From a bacterium (GTDB taxonomy: Bacteria > Zixibacteria > MSB-5A5 > GN15 > FEB-12): a stretch of DNA of 64,000 bases. A program made the position numbers and the translations under genes. Location of the stretch: assembly GCA_020444475.1 (NCBI GenBank), contig JAHLKV010000002.1, positions 789,947 to 853,946 on the forward strand, read 5' to 3'. The notes beneath the pieces are model-generated. The model had not been told where the DNA came from. It did not search any database and saw only the letters and a list, made by a program, of their open reading frames with translations. Numbering within the stretch: the stretch's first letter is position 1; every line of letters begins with the position of its first letter. This document shows positions 44,139 through 52,192 of this stretch, piece by piece.

Positions 44139-44588
44139 TTGATTGCTACTAGTCTGGCCGTTGTCGACAGCCTGATGCTCATTGCCGCCGGGATCCTGCA
44201 TGTCTACTGGGCATCGGGCGGTATGTGGGGGTTTGAGCACGCGATTCCGCAGCACGAGGCGGAGCCGGGCGACTCACTTATCGGTGAGCCGGCCTTTCGC
44301 CCGAAACGGATCGTTACCCGCGCTGTCGGGATGGTCTGTTTTGTTGCGGCGGGGCTGTTGCTGACCCGGGTCGGGATCGTGGAACTGCCGGTGCAGGGGA
44401 AGTTTGTCGAGTACGGCCTGTGGCTGTTAGCCGGTTTCTTCCTTCTGCGGACGATCGGCGATTTTCGTTTTGCGGGGCTCACGCGGCGGGTCAAAGACAC
44501 GACCTTCGCGCGCTGGGACGCCAGGCTGTTCACGCCGCTTTTTCTGTGGCTCGGTGTTTCGACGGTGATAGTTAACCTTCTCGTCTAA
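44139..44588 (+). CDS. DUF3995 membrane protein
   Basis: A TTG start is supported by GGAGAAG seven bases before it. Four membrane segments are visible, with the family motif AAGILHVYWASGGMWGFEHAIP early and VGMVCFVAAGLLLTRVG in the middle. DUF3995 has no established function. The gene opens a close-packed plus-strand run that continues through the 2'-5' RNA ligase-like, YcxB-like-small and HAD genes. Confidence 0.82.
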   Translation: MIATSLAVVDSLMLIAAGILHVYWASGGMWGFEHAIPQHEAEPGDSLIGEPAFRPKRIVTRAVGMVCFVAAGLLLTRVGIVELPVQGKFVEYGLWLLAGFFLLRTIGDFRFAGLTRRVKDTTFARWDARLFTPLFLWLGVSTVIVNLLV

Positions 44589-44600
44589 CGGATTGACTCC

Positions 44601-45131
44601 ATGGCGCTGCTGGCTCTGACATATCCCGAACTCAAAGATAAGGATTTCGAATGGATCCAGTCGATCCGGGAGAAGTACGACCAGCCGGAGTATCAGATAA
44701 TCGGACCGCACTTCACGCTGGTTTTTCCGGTCGACGGTGTCGACAAAGCGATATTTGTGGAGCACGTACGGAAGATATCTCGCACCGGCAAGGAGTTCCC
44801 CTTCCAGCTTCGCTGCGCGGTGGTGGTGTTCGGCAAGTGGAATGATAAATGGTACCTGTTTCTGGCGCCGGACCAGGGGTACAGCAATCTGGTCGCGCTG
44901 CACACCGCCTTGTATACCGGGCCGTTGGAGGATAAGGGGCGGTTCGATGAACCGTACGTGCCGCATATAACAGTCGGGAAGTTCGCCACCCGTGAAGAGT
45001 GCCGCGACGTGGCGGAGTCGTTGAACACGCAGCATTTTCGTCTCGAAGGGAAAGTCAGGACGATAGAGATAGTCGATTACACCAACGGCGCCACCTCTTC
45101 GGTGGATCGATTTGAACTGCGTCCGGACTGA
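44601..45131 (+). CDS. 2'-5' RNA ligase-like (LigT/2H phosphoesterase) protein
   Basis: 176 residues with the two H-x-T/S motifs of the 2H superfamily: GPHFTLVFPV at about 36 and VPHITVGKFA at about 126. These form the catalytic pair for cyclic phosphodiester or 2'-5' RNA chemistry. The substrate in bacteria is mostly unclear. It begins 12 bases after the DUF3995 gene, so they are co-transcribed. Confidence 0.88.
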   Translation: MALLALTYPELKDKDFEWIQSIREKYDQPEYQIIGPHFTLVFPVDGVDKAIFVEHVRKISRTGKEFPFQLRCAVVVFGKWNDKWYLFLAPDQGYSNLVALHTALYTGPLEDKGRFDEPYVPHITVGKFATREECRDVAESLNTQHFRLEGKVRTIEIVDYTNGATSSVDRFELRPD

Positions 45132-45151
45132 CATCAGCATAGGGACCTGTC

Positions 45152-45502
45152 ATGAGCAAGTTTGACTTCAACAGACGTCGTTTCCGAGGTATCGAGAATT
45201 ACGACGACGGCGACCTCACTGGTGAGGTGCTGTTCACGTATCATCAGGATGGTAAGTTCGTATGGGGGGAGTTTTCGGGAGGGCGAGTAGCCCGAGGCAA
45301 TCTGGTTGCGCGCATGCGTGAGGATGGTGTGATCGACATGCTCTGGCAGTATGTCAATATCGACGCCAATCTCGTCGGCGGGATATGCCTGTCGAAACCC
45401 GAAGTGCTTCCTGACGGCCGCTATCGCGTGCACGAGTCGTGGAGCATTACGGTCGGCGGCGACGGCATGGGCACTTCGGTTATCGAAGAGGTGAACGAGT
45501 AG
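45152..45502 (+). CDS. Small conserved protein often labelled 'N-acetylglutamate synthase'
   Basis: The 116 residues match a family of small beta proteins: FRGIENYDDGDLTGEVLFTYHQDGKFVWGEFSGGRVARGNLVARM, then CLSKPEVLPDGRYRVHESWSI. Databases often name it N-acetylglutamate synthase, but no GNAT or kinase-like site is visible, so that name is doubtful. MORN-like repeats of the YxxG type are a better description. It is 20 bases after the previous gene. Confidence 0.8.
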   Translation: MSKFDFNRRRFRGIENYDDGDLTGEVLFTYHQDGKFVWGEFSGGRVARGNLVARMREDGVIDMLWQYVNIDANLVGGICLSKPEVLPDGRYRVHESWSITVGGDGMGTSVIEEVNE

Positions 45503-45522
45503 ATGCACTCGGAGGGGCAAGC

Positions 45523-46167
45523 GTGATCGAAGCGGTCATTTTCGATCTCGATGGTCTGCTGGCCGATACCGAGAAACTGCATATTGAGGCCTACCGCCAG
45601 GTGTTCGCTTCGTTCGGTCTGGAAATCGACGAGCGCGTCTACGCCGAGCACTGGATTCGCGACGGCAAGGGGATCGGGGAGTATATCGCCGAACATAAGC
45701 TGCCGCTCGATCCGAACGACGTTCGCTCACGCAAGACCGAACGGTATCATCATCTCGTGAGAACAACCGCGCAGCCGATGCCGGGAGCTGTTGAGTTGGT
45801 CGAACAGCTTCGGGGCAGGAAGCACCTCGGGCTGGCGTCGTCGTCGTACCGTCGCGATGTCCACTGCGTGCTGGAATCCCTTGGGTTGAGAGAGGCCTTC
45901 TCGGTTATCGCAGCCAAGGAAGACGCCAAACGACTCAAGCCCGCCCCCGATGTTTTTCTGTTCGTGGCCGCCAGGCTGGGGGTTGCGCCCGAGAGATGTC
46001 TGGTGCTGGAGGACGCCGAGAAGGGAATCCGGGCGGCTTCGGCGGCGGGCATGAAATCGGTCGCAGTCCCGAACCGGTTCACCCGAGATAATGATTTCTC
46101 TGCCGCGACGTGCGTGGTATCTTCGCTGACAGACATCACGCCGACCTTCCTGGAGTCTCTCGCCTGA
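45523..46167 (+). CDS. HAD-family hydrolase (beta-phosphoglucomutase-like)
   Basis: A GTG start with GGAGG seven bases before it is preferred to the ORF-track start inside the previous gene. The HAD motifs are present: VIFDLDGLLADTE (motif I, nucleophile and acid Asp), LASSSYR (motif II), and RLKPAPDVFLF with LEDAEKGIRAA (motifs III and IV). 214 residues with a helical cap, as in sugar-phosphate phosphatases or mutases. Substrate not known. Confidence 0.93.
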   Translation: MIEAVIFDLDGLLADTEKLHIEAYRQVFASFGLEIDERVYAEHWIRDGKGIGEYIAEHKLPLDPNDVRSRKTERYHHLVRTTAQPMPGAVELVEQLRGRKHLGLASSSYRRDVHCVLESLGLREAFSVIAAKEDAKRLKPAPDVFLFVAARLGVAPERCLVLEDAEKGIRAASAAGMKSVAVPNRFTRDNDFSAATCVVSSLTDITPTFLESLA

Positions 46168-46212
46168 TCGGGAGCGTCCTCGGGCCGACTCGAACATGCA
46201 CCCTGTAACGAA

Positions 46213-47001
46213 GTGGGTAACGGTGTGGACTGGTACATCTATCCGCTGGTAATAGCCGCCGGCTTCGCCTGCGGTTTCATCAACACGCTCGCCGGCAGTG
46301 GTTCACTGATCACGCTGCCTCTTCTGATTTTCCTCGGCCTTCCGGCCAATGTCGCCAACGGAACCAATCGGGTCGCGATCCTGCTGCAGAACGTCGTTGG
46401 GGTAACCCGTTTTCATCAGCAGGGCGTGCTCAACTGGAAGCGGGGACTGATCCTTGCCGCGCCGGCGATAGTCGGTGCGATAATCGGCGCCCAGATCGCG
46501 GTCAATCTCGATGAAGAGATGATGCGGCGGACTATCGGCGCATTGATGGTCATCATGTTTTTCATTCTGCTGATCCGACCCAAGCGATGGCTGCAGGGGC
46601 GGCCGGAGCTGACGGATAAACCGGTCGATGTCATGCAGATACTTATCTTCTTTGCGATCGGCGTCTACGGCGGGTTCATCCAGGCGGGAGTCGGGCTGTT
46701 CCTGTTGGCGGGGCTGGTACTCGGAGCGGGGTTTGACCTGGTGAAAGGGAACGCCGTCAAGGTGTTGATCATCCTCGCCTTCACGATCTTCGCACTGGCC
46801 GTGTTCGTGATCAACGGACAGGTCAACTGGTTCGTCGGTTTGATACTCGCTATCGGCAATATGCTCGGGGCGTGGATCGCCGCGAAAATGGCCGTACAGA
46901 AAGGGGCGGGATTTGTGCGATGGCTGCTGATCGCGGTGGTACTCGTCTCGGCGGCGGTGTTGCTCGGTGTGCCTGATCTGATCAAGAAGATGTTGTCATA
47001 G
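46213..47001 (+). CDS. TauE/SafE-family membrane transporter
   Basis: 262 residues with about eight membrane segments. The two half-repeats start GFACGFINTLAGSGSLITLPLLIFLGLPANVANGTNRVAILLQN and IGVYGGFIQAGVGLFLLAGLVLGAGFDLVKGNAVKVLII, which is the TauE/SafE (DUF81) pattern for export of sulfur-containing or organic anions. A GTG start is used (another GTG lies three codons in). Substrate unknown. Confidence 0.92.
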   Translation: MGNGVDWYIYPLVIAAGFACGFINTLAGSGSLITLPLLIFLGLPANVANGTNRVAILLQNVVGVTRFHQQGVLNWKRGLILAAPAIVGAIIGAQIAVNLDEEMMRRTIGALMVIMFFILLIRPKRWLQGRPELTDKPVDVMQILIFFAIGVYGGFIQAGVGLFLLAGLVLGAGFDLVKGNAVKVLIILAFTIFALAVFVINGQVNWFVGLILAIGNMLGAWIAAKMAVQKGAGFVRWLLIAVVLVSAAVLLGVPDLIKKMLS

Positions 47002-47024
47002 GGTTCGCGCAGTGGGGTGTGAGT

Positions 47025-47507
47025 ATGAAATCTGCCAAAATGATAGTACTGATATCGCTCGCGGCAGCGGCGATTGTACTGACGGGGTGTCGACCGATGA
47101 TTGATACCGAGAAGCTGAAGCAGGAGTTGATGGATACCGATCGGGCGTTCTCGGCGCTGTCGGTAGAGCAAGGCATGCGCGCGGCGTTTGGCGCGTACAT
47201 GGCTGACGATGTCGTGATCTATCGCGGCGGTGTGGCGCCGATCGAGGGACGCGAGACGGCGCTCCCGCTGTATCCCGACAATCCGGAGATCGTTCTGCAG
47301 TGGGAGCCGTGGAAGGCCGAAGTGGCCGCCTCGGGTGAATTGGGTTATACGCTCGGTTCGTATACGCTGACCAGCGTAGGCGCCGACGGCGCTGAGCAGA
47401 AGTCTACCGGCAGCTACGTGTCGATCTGGCGCCGATCTCCCGACGGCGACTGGAAGTTTGTGTTTGATACGGGGCATCCCGGACCGCAGCGGGGTGAGAA
47501 AGAATAG
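47025..47507 (+). CDS. NTF2-like (DUF4440/SnoaL) lipoprotein
   Basis: The start ATG (MKSAKMIV) follows AGTGGGGTG. The signal ends VLTGC, a lipobox. The mature domain has the pattern ELMDTDRAFSALSVEQGMRAAFGAYMADDVVIYRGG and SYVSIWRRSPDGDWKFVFDTG, typical of DUF4440 proteins. No catalytic role is known. Its stop overlaps the GTG start of the next gene (TAGTG), so the pair is coupled. Confidence 0.85.
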   Translation: MKSAKMIVLISLAAAAIVLTGCRPMIDTEKLKQELMDTDRAFSALSVEQGMRAAFGAYMADDVVIYRGGVAPIEGRETALPLYPDNPEIVLQWEPWKAEVAASGELGYTLGSYTLTSVGADGAEQKSTGSYVSIWRRSPDGDWKFVFDTGHPGPQRGEKE

Positions 47508-48019
47508 TGGCGCTGCCGATTCTCGACGCCGGCGAGACGTTTCTTCGCGCATACGAGCGGGAGGATTTCGAAGACTTCGCGGCGCTGATGTCCGACCCAC
47601 AGGCGACGCTGCACACCGATGGCCCGATGCCGGTGGCTGCTGTCGCCCGGTTGTTCGAGCAACTGCTGGTGTGCGATGATACCGGCCCGATACAGGCATG
47701 GGCGGTGGTGCACCGCGCGCGACAGGAGTTTCTCGGTCACTGCGGTCTTCGCCGAGGGGAACGCGAAGGAGAGGTGGAGCTGCTGCTGATGTTGTCTCCC
47801 CGGCATTGGCGGAAAGGGTATGGTCTGGCGGCCGCCAGGCGGCTGATCGAATACGCAACCACCGCAACCCCTTACACCAAAGTAATAGGGACAGTTGACC
47901 CCGACCATGAAGCCTCGATTGCCCTGATGACCCGACTGGGCATGTCACTGGAGCGCTGGGAGGAGGATACCAAAGGGAAGTATTTGGTCTACGCCGGTTC
48001 ATTGGAGCGCGGCAAGTAA
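47507..48019 (+). CDS. GNAT-family acetyltransferase
   Basis: 170 residues resembling ribosomal-protein-type N-acetyltransferases (RimJ/RimL-like): LRAYEREDFEDFAALMSD at the N-terminus, VELLLMLSPRHWRKGYGLAAARRLIEYA as the acetyl-CoA-binding motif A, and DPDHEASIALMTRLGM as motif B. The acceptor is not known. GTG start overlapping the preceding stop by one base. Confidence 0.88.
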   Translation: MALPILDAGETFLRAYEREDFEDFAALMSDPQATLHTDGPMPVAAVARLFEQLLVCDDTGPIQAWAVVHRARQEFLGHCGLRRGEREGEVELLLMLSPRHWRKGYGLAAARRLIEYATTATPYTKVIGTVDPDHEASIALMTRLGMSLERWEEDTKGKYLVYAGSLERGK

Positions 48020-48123
48020 TCGGTAAGGGAATGTCGGGGAAGAAGTTACTGAGCGTGTCGTGGAGTTTGTGATCGTCGCTGACTACTTTTGCCCGTGAGG
48101 CACGGGGCGGCCTGCATCGGACT

Positions 48124-48143
48124 GGGTACGCCACTGCGTACCC
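48124..48143 (+). terminator. Hairpin downstream of the GNAT gene
   Basis: GGGTACGC/GCGTACCC forms an 8-bp stem with CACT loop, without a T-run. A terminator role is possible but unproven. Confidence 0.4.
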
Positions 48144-48210
48144 GGCCTGGCGCGAGGCTCAGTGCTGATTTCGCAGGCTCCCATCGCTCATGCGGTTACG
48201 CAAAAAACTA

Positions 48211-48239
48211 TTGACTTCGGCGGCGCCGACCGATATCAT
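48211..48239 (+). promoter_or_regulatory. Promoter of the first RRM gene
   Basis: TTGACT (48211-48216) and TATCAT (48234-48239) are spaced by 17 bases. The start codon lies about 190 bases further on, leaving a long leader. Confidence 0.65.
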
Positions 48240-48245
48240 ATACCA

Positions 48246-48431
48246 TGATCGTAACCCGTCTTTATTAGGCCAATTGTCAGGACAATTTTTCTGCCAGTAT
48301 CTTTCTTTTCGCCATGTTAATCCAATCATATAGGCGCAATGGTGCGCACAGTTCGCTGTATTCTGCATTTCGCATTCGCAGGGGGTACGTCTGCCGTGCA
48401 GAGGAATCTGTTTCTGTTAGTGGAGAGTCAG
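48246..48431 (+). promoter_or_regulatory. Long 5' leader of the RRM gene with a small hairpin
   Basis: The leader is about 185 nt and AT-richer than its surroundings. AATTGT-CAGG-ACAATT followed by TTTTC (about 48272-48292) looks like a weak terminator or attenuator. Long structured leaders are usual for cold-induced RNA-binding protein genes. Confidence 0.45.
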
Positions 48432-48785
48432 ATGAATATCTACGTGGGTAATCTGTCGTACAATGCGACGGAAGACGAACTTCGCCAGGCGTTCGAGGCC
48501 TTCGGGACGGTGACGCGGGTCAACCTCATTACCGATCGTATGACGGGCAAACCGCGCGGATTCGGTTTCGTCGAAATGGCCAACGATGATGAAGGACGGG
48601 CGGCACTGGAAGGTCTGCACGGCACCAACATGGGCGGTCGCACGCTGACGGTCAACGAAGCGCGTCCGCGGCCCGAACGCGGCGGCGGCGGCGCTGGTGG
48701 CCGCCGGGGCGGTGGCGGCTACGGAGGCGGTGGCGGTGGCTATCGCGGTGGAGACGGCGGTGGTCGCGACCGCGACAGCTGGTAA
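48432..48785 (+). CDS. Glycine-rich RRM RNA-binding protein 1
   Basis: 117 residues. One RRM domain (1-80) with RNP2 NIYVGNLSY and RNP1 [10 protein letters not shown], then an RG/GY-rich tail ([20 protein letters not shown]). Such proteins in cyanobacteria and other bacteria bind RNA and are often cold-induced chaperones. The ORF track starts at 48339, but the alignment-consistent start is the ATG at MNIYVGN. A paralogue lies immediately downstream. Confidence 0.95.
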   Translation: MNIYVGNLSYNATEDELRQAFEAFGTVTRVNLITDRMTGKPRGFGFVEMANDDEGRAALEGLHGTNMGGRTLTVNEARPRPERGGGGAGGRRGGGGYGGGGGGYRGGDGGGRDRDSW

Positions 48786-49023
48786 ACCGACCGGCCGAAA
48801 CAAGAAAACCGGAACTAAGAAGCGGTGACAACACCGCCACACGATATAACGATATCCAGCCGCTCGGTCGACAGCGAGGTTCAAGATCTATCCCGGCGAC
48901 CCCGCCTGATCCGAAAGCCGGATATGCAAACGCGCCACAAGGCGCACAGACCGTTTATCTTGTCCGATTATATGTCAGATGCACATAGGGGTCGCGAAGG
49001 GATAAACAGAACGGGAGTCTCTC

Positions 49024-49353
49024 ATGAATATCTACGTTGGCAACCTGGCGTATGGTACCGGCGAAGAAGAACTTCGTAACGCTTTCTCCGAGTACGGCGA
49101 AGTGTCAAGCGCAGCGGTGATCAAAGACAAGTTCACCGGCGAATCACGCGGTTTCGGCTTTGTCGAAATGCCGGGTGATGACGAGGCCCGCGCGGCCATT
49201 GAAGCCCTCAACGGCAAAGACCTGGGCGGCCGGACGCTTCGCGTCTCCGAAGCCCGTCCGCGCGACGATCGTGGCGGCGGCGGCGGCGGTGGTCGTGGTG
49301 GCGATCGCGGTGGCCGCGGTGGCGATCGCGGCGGACGTCGCGACAACTGGTAA
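49024..49353 (+). CDS. Glycine-rich RRM RNA-binding protein 2
   Basis: 109 residues, a clear paralogue of the preceding gene: RNP2 NIYVGNLAY, RNP1 [10 protein letters not shown], and a shorter RGG-type tail (RGGDRGGRGGDRGG). The RGG repeats differ from the GY-rich tail of the first copy, so the two may have separate RNA partners. It has its own 240-base upstream region and a strong terminator after it. Confidence 0.95.
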   Translation: MNIYVGNLAYGTGEEELRNAFSEYGEVSSAAVIKDKFTGESRGFGFVEMPGDDEARAAIEALNGKDLGGRTLRVSEARPRDDRGGGGGGGRGGDRGGRGGDRGGRRDNW

Positions 49354-49388
49354 GCCTCGGCTTAGCAGAACAGACAAGCACCTTACAA

Positions 49389-49420
49389 CGGGGATCGACA
49401 GCACAGTCGATCCCCGTTTT
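49389..49420 (+). terminator. Terminator after RRM protein 2
   Basis: GGGGATCGAC/GTCGATCCCC is a 10-bp stem followed by GTTTT. Confidence 0.9.
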
Positions 49421-49467
49421 CTGTTTGGATGCGGTTTCCTGAAGACGGCAGAAGAGGAGGTGGCACA

Positions 49468-49734
49468 ATGAAATTGAACGTGAGAGCGTTTGCGCTCACC
49501 TGCGGACTGGGTTGGGGAGTGACGATCCTGATCGTGACGGTGTGGATTATGTTGCTTGACGGGGCGACCCACGAACCGACGTTCATCGGGACGATCTATC
49601 GCGGCTACAACATCAGCATCCCCGGGGCGTTGATCGGGATGGTCTGGGGACTTTTCGATGGCCTCGTGGGTGGAGCGATTTTCGCCTGGTTTTACAACAT
49701 GCTTGCGGGCAAGTTGAGGACCTCGCCGGCCTGA
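49468..49734 (+). CDS. Small two-helix membrane protein (annotated elsewhere as 'bacteriophage holin')
   Basis: Start at MKLNVRAFAL, preceded by GAGGAGG. 88 residues with two membrane segments (LTCGLGWGVTILIVTVWIMLL and GALIGMVWGLFDGLVGGAIFAWFYNML) and an intervening YRGYNISIPG loop. The family is widespread on bacterial chromosomes and no phage gene is near, so the holin label is doubtful. The stop overlaps the ATG of a longer PerR frame, but the PerR start is further on. Confidence 0.8.
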   Translation: MKLNVRAFALTCGLGWGVTILIVTVWIMLLDGATHEPTFIGTIYRGYNISIPGALIGMVWGLFDGLVGGAIFAWFYNMLAGKLRTSPA

Positions 49735-49781
49735 TGGCAGGCGTCCGGGCTGGATCTATCAGAGCAGAATCTCTGTCTCGG

Positions 49782-49804
49782 AACCATTCCTACGTAATAT
49801 TGTT
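49782..49804. promoter_or_regulatory. Operator-like sequence upstream of the PerR-like gene
   Basis: AACCATTCCTACGTAATATT followed by GTT resembles the dps operator-like palindrome (AACAATTC-N8-GAATTGTT) in length and arms, though it is less symmetric. Both are preceded by GG. Autoregulation is the natural inference. Confidence 0.45.
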
Positions 49805-49829
49805 GCACAGGTCGAGAGATGGTGATACT

Positions 49830-50264
49830 ATGCAGACGATGAAAGAAAACATGCTCCAGTTCGAAAACGCCTGCCGCGAGCAGGGGTTGAAGATCACCCA
49901 CCAGCGGGTCGAGGTCTTCAAAGCCATCCATAAGGCCAAAGACCACCCCTCGGTCGAGGAGATCTACGCCATTGTCAACCGACGGATCCCGTCGATCTCG
50001 CTCGATACGGTATACCGGACAGTTGATACATTCGAGAAGCTGGGGCTGGTCTCGCGGTTCCAGGCCCCCGACGGCCGGTTCCGGTTCGACACCAATATCG
50101 ATATCCACCAGCACCTCGTCTGTACCAAATGCGGCAGGATCGAGGATATCCACTGGGACGGACTCGACCGTTTGAAAGTCCCTTCGGTCGGCGGCTGGAG
50201 CGATCTGGTGCTGGCCAGTGTCGAGATCAAGGGCTTGTGCGAAGCCTGCCGGAAGAAGAACTAA
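49830..50264 (+). CDS. Fur-family regulator, PerR-like
   Basis: 144 residues from the ATG of MQTMKENML. The winged helix (KITHQRVEVFKAIHKAKDHPSVEEIYAIV, SLDTVYRTVDTFEKLGLVSRF) precedes the metal domain: FRFDTNIDIHQHLVCTKCGRIEDI and a C-terminal CEACRKKN. Two CxxC pairs give the structural zinc site. The RFD aspartate and H-x-H match the regulatory-site ligands of PerR, where Fur usually has glutamate, so peroxide sensing is likely. dps lies directly downstream. Confidence 0.9.
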   Translation: MQTMKENMLQFENACREQGLKITHQRVEVFKAIHKAKDHPSVEEIYAIVNRRIPSISLDTVYRTVDTFEKLGLVSRFQAPDGRFRFDTNIDIHQHLVCTKCGRIEDIHWDGLDRLKVPSVGGWSDLVLASVEIKGLCEACRKKN

Positions 50265-50286
50265 AAAAATTTGGGAATTTATTAGG

Positions 50287-50310
50287 AACAATTCTTATTA
50301 CCGAATTGTT
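50287..50310. promoter_or_regulatory. Operator-like inverted repeat upstream of dps
   Basis: AACAATTC-TTATTACC-GAATTGTT is a perfect 8-bp inverted repeat with an 8-base spacer, 56 bases before the dps start. A PerR or Fur-type site is a good guess; it departs from the B. subtilis PerR box, TTATAATNATTATAA. Confidence 0.65.
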
Positions 50311-50365
50311 ACTATGAGCAGAACGAGACAACACCACATTGAGACGAAAAGAAAAGGAGTCAGTC

Positions 50366-50842
50366 ATGTCGAATAACAACGTCATCAACGGACTTAACGC
50401 TACTCTCGCCAACGCGATCGTCACCTATCAGAAGCTGCACCACTATCACTGGCAGGTCAACGGTGAGCAGTTTTTCAAGCTGCACGAGAAGTTCGAGGGT
50501 TACTACGACAAGTTCGCCGGGATTATCGACGATGTCGCGGAGCGGATCCTGACAGTCGGCGGCTCGCCGATCGGGACTTTGTCCGAGGCGCTCAAGACCG
50601 CAACCGTCGCCGAAGAACCCGAGGTTCCGCAGGCGCACGAGATGGTCAACCGTGTCCTGGCTGATTTCGGCGTCCAGCACCTGCAGATCGGGAAGGTAAT
50701 CGAAGAGGCCGAGAAGGCCGGTGATCGCGGGACGGTCAATCTGCTCGACGGTATCTCCGATGGTCTGGAGAAAGACATGTGGATGCTTCGCGCTTACCTG
50801 AAAAAGACCGACGCGTCGCAGAAGGCCAGGTCCGCCGCCTAG
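50366..50842 (+). CDS. dps: Dps/ferritin-like DNA-binding protein
   Basis: 158 residues of the ferritin-like four-helix family: LANAIVTYQKLHHYHWQVNGEQFFKLHEKFEGYYDKFAGIIDDVAERILTVGGSPIGTL contains the ferroxidase ligands (HHYHW, D and E of the second helix). The start at MSNNNVING has AAAAGGAG before it. Dps stores iron and protects DNA from peroxide. It lies behind the PerR-like gene with an operator-like palindrome between them. A strong terminator follows. Confidence 0.95.
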   Translation: MSNNNVINGLNATLANAIVTYQKLHHYHWQVNGEQFFKLHEKFEGYYDKFAGIIDDVAERILTVGGSPIGTLSEALKTATVAEEPEVPQAHEMVNRVLADFGVQHLQIGKVIEEAEKAGDRGTVNLLDGISDGLEKDMWMLRAYLKKTDASQKARSAA

Positions 50843-50875
50843 AGACGACGTCGATTCCGCCAATATACACGACAG

Positions 50876-50906
50876 CCGTCCGGCCCCATGCCGGGCGGTT
50901 TTTTTT
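50876..50906 (+). terminator. Terminator after dps
   Basis: CCGTCCGGC pairs with GCCGGGCGG (one T-G wobble) around CCCAT and runs into eight T. Confidence 0.9.
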
Positions 50907-51019
50907 CTGCCGTACAGCCCGATCTCCCTGATGTGCGATTTCATTTGTAACCGTCGGGCAGAGGCTTTACCTTGGCAATCGAGCGACTTCAAAAAGCCCC
51001 GATCGGCTGAGGTGGTATT

Positions 51020-52183
51020 TTGCGTTCATTGCGAATCGGCTATTGTCTGTGTCTGCTGCTGTGTCTGTCAGGTTTGACCGGCCCGACTGCGCTGGCTGAG
51101 GATGCCGACGACGTCAACATATTCGGTTACTTCCAGACTGAGTTTCAGCACGAACGGCCGGACGACTACGCCAAGAGAAGCTCGTTTCTTCTCCAGCACC
51201 TCAATGTCTTCCTGCAAAAAGACCTGACCCGGTCCTGGACGTCGTTCATTAATTTCGAGTTCACCAACTCCTTCTCGGCGAACAAGAACTGGGGAACGCT
51301 CGATGTTCAGGAGGCATGGGTACGCTATCGGTACGACAACCGGTTCAATCTGAAGCTGGGACTTCAGATTCCCATTTTTAATGGTCTTAACGAGATCAAA
51401 AACCGCACGCCGATCCTTCCCTATATCATCCGACCGATTGTCTACGAATCTTCGCTCGAAGAAATTATCCCGATCGATCAGTACGTCCCCAACCGGGCAT
51501 ACGTGCAGGCGTACGGCTTCCTGCCGTACGAAGGATTCAAGTTCGACTACGCGCTGTACATGGGCAACTCTCCCAACATCAACAGCGATCCGGAAGAGGG
51601 GCAGACCGGGGTAGATACAACCGACACGTTTCTGTTTGGCGGGCGGGTGGGATTCCGGCAGGAGGAGTTCAAGTTCGGGTTCTCTATGACCTACGACCGC
51701 TCCAACCTGTTGTCCGATATCCTACGCGAGAATTTCGGGGAGATCGGCGTGGGGCGCGAGCTGGGCCGATATCGACTGGGAGGCGATCTGTCGTATCATT
51801 CCGGTGGGCTGTTTCTCGAGGGGGAGTTGATCTCGGTCCGGTACGACAACGAGGGGCCGACGGTTGATCTCGATCTGGACTTCTACTATGCGACCGTCGG
51901 CTATGAGTTCGACGAGCGCTGGTCCGCTTATGTCAGCTACTGGAAGACGCGAGAGCGCAGTTTCGTGAATCTCGAGGACGCCCAGACGTTCAATCCGATC
52001 TCGCTCGACCAGGTTTTGGAGTTGGAGATACCGACGGTCGGTCTGTCCTGCCGGATCAACGACCGCGTGACGGTGAAGGCGCAGTGGGCCAGGGTCTGGC
52101 AGGAAATCGAATCGACCGGTCTGGCGTATGACATCACCTCGTCAAGTCACTATTTCGCACTCGCCATCTCGGCGTTCTTTTAG
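51020..52183 (+). CDS. Porin-like outer-membrane protein
   Basis: A TTG start after GAGGTGG gives a signal peptide (LCLLLCLSGLTGPTALAED). The 360 mature residues are beta strands with turns: FGYFQTEFQHE, SFLLQHLNVFLQKDLTRSWTSFINFEF, RYDNRFNLKLGLQIPIFNGL, and a last strand ending HYFALAISAFF with terminal Phe. This is the pattern of a 14-16-stranded porin. It is the first of three tightly packed genes with a PstS-like protein and a sensor kinase, so it probably delivers the signal or nutrient they detect. Confidence 0.85.
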   Translation: MRSLRIGYCLCLLLCLSGLTGPTALAEDADDVNIFGYFQTEFQHERPDDYAKRSSFLLQHLNVFLQKDLTRSWTSFINFEFTNSFSANKNWGTLDVQEAWVRYRYDNRFNLKLGLQIPIFNGLNEIKNRTPILPYIIRPIVYESSLEEIIPIDQYVPNRAYVQAYGFLPYEGFKFDYALYMGNSPNINSDPEEGQTGVDTTDTFLFGGRVGFRQEEFKFGFSMTYDRSNLLSDILRENFGEIGVGRELGRYRLGGDLSYHSGGLFLEGELISVRYDNEGPTVDLDLDFYYATVGYEFDERWSAYVSYWKTRERSFVNLEDAQTFNPISLDQVLELEIPTVGLSCRINDRVTVKAQWARVWQEIESTGLAYDITSSSHYFALAISAFF

Positions 52184-52192
52184 GCACGTGAT

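Noticed and set aside
45152-45502. N-acetylglutamate synthase for arginine synthesis
   Set aside because: The family name is carried over by annotation; no acetyltransferase fold or arginine genes are seen.
49468-49734. Prophage inferred from a 'holin' match
   Set aside because: A small membrane protein of a chromosomal family; no phage structural, lysis or integrase gene is nearby.
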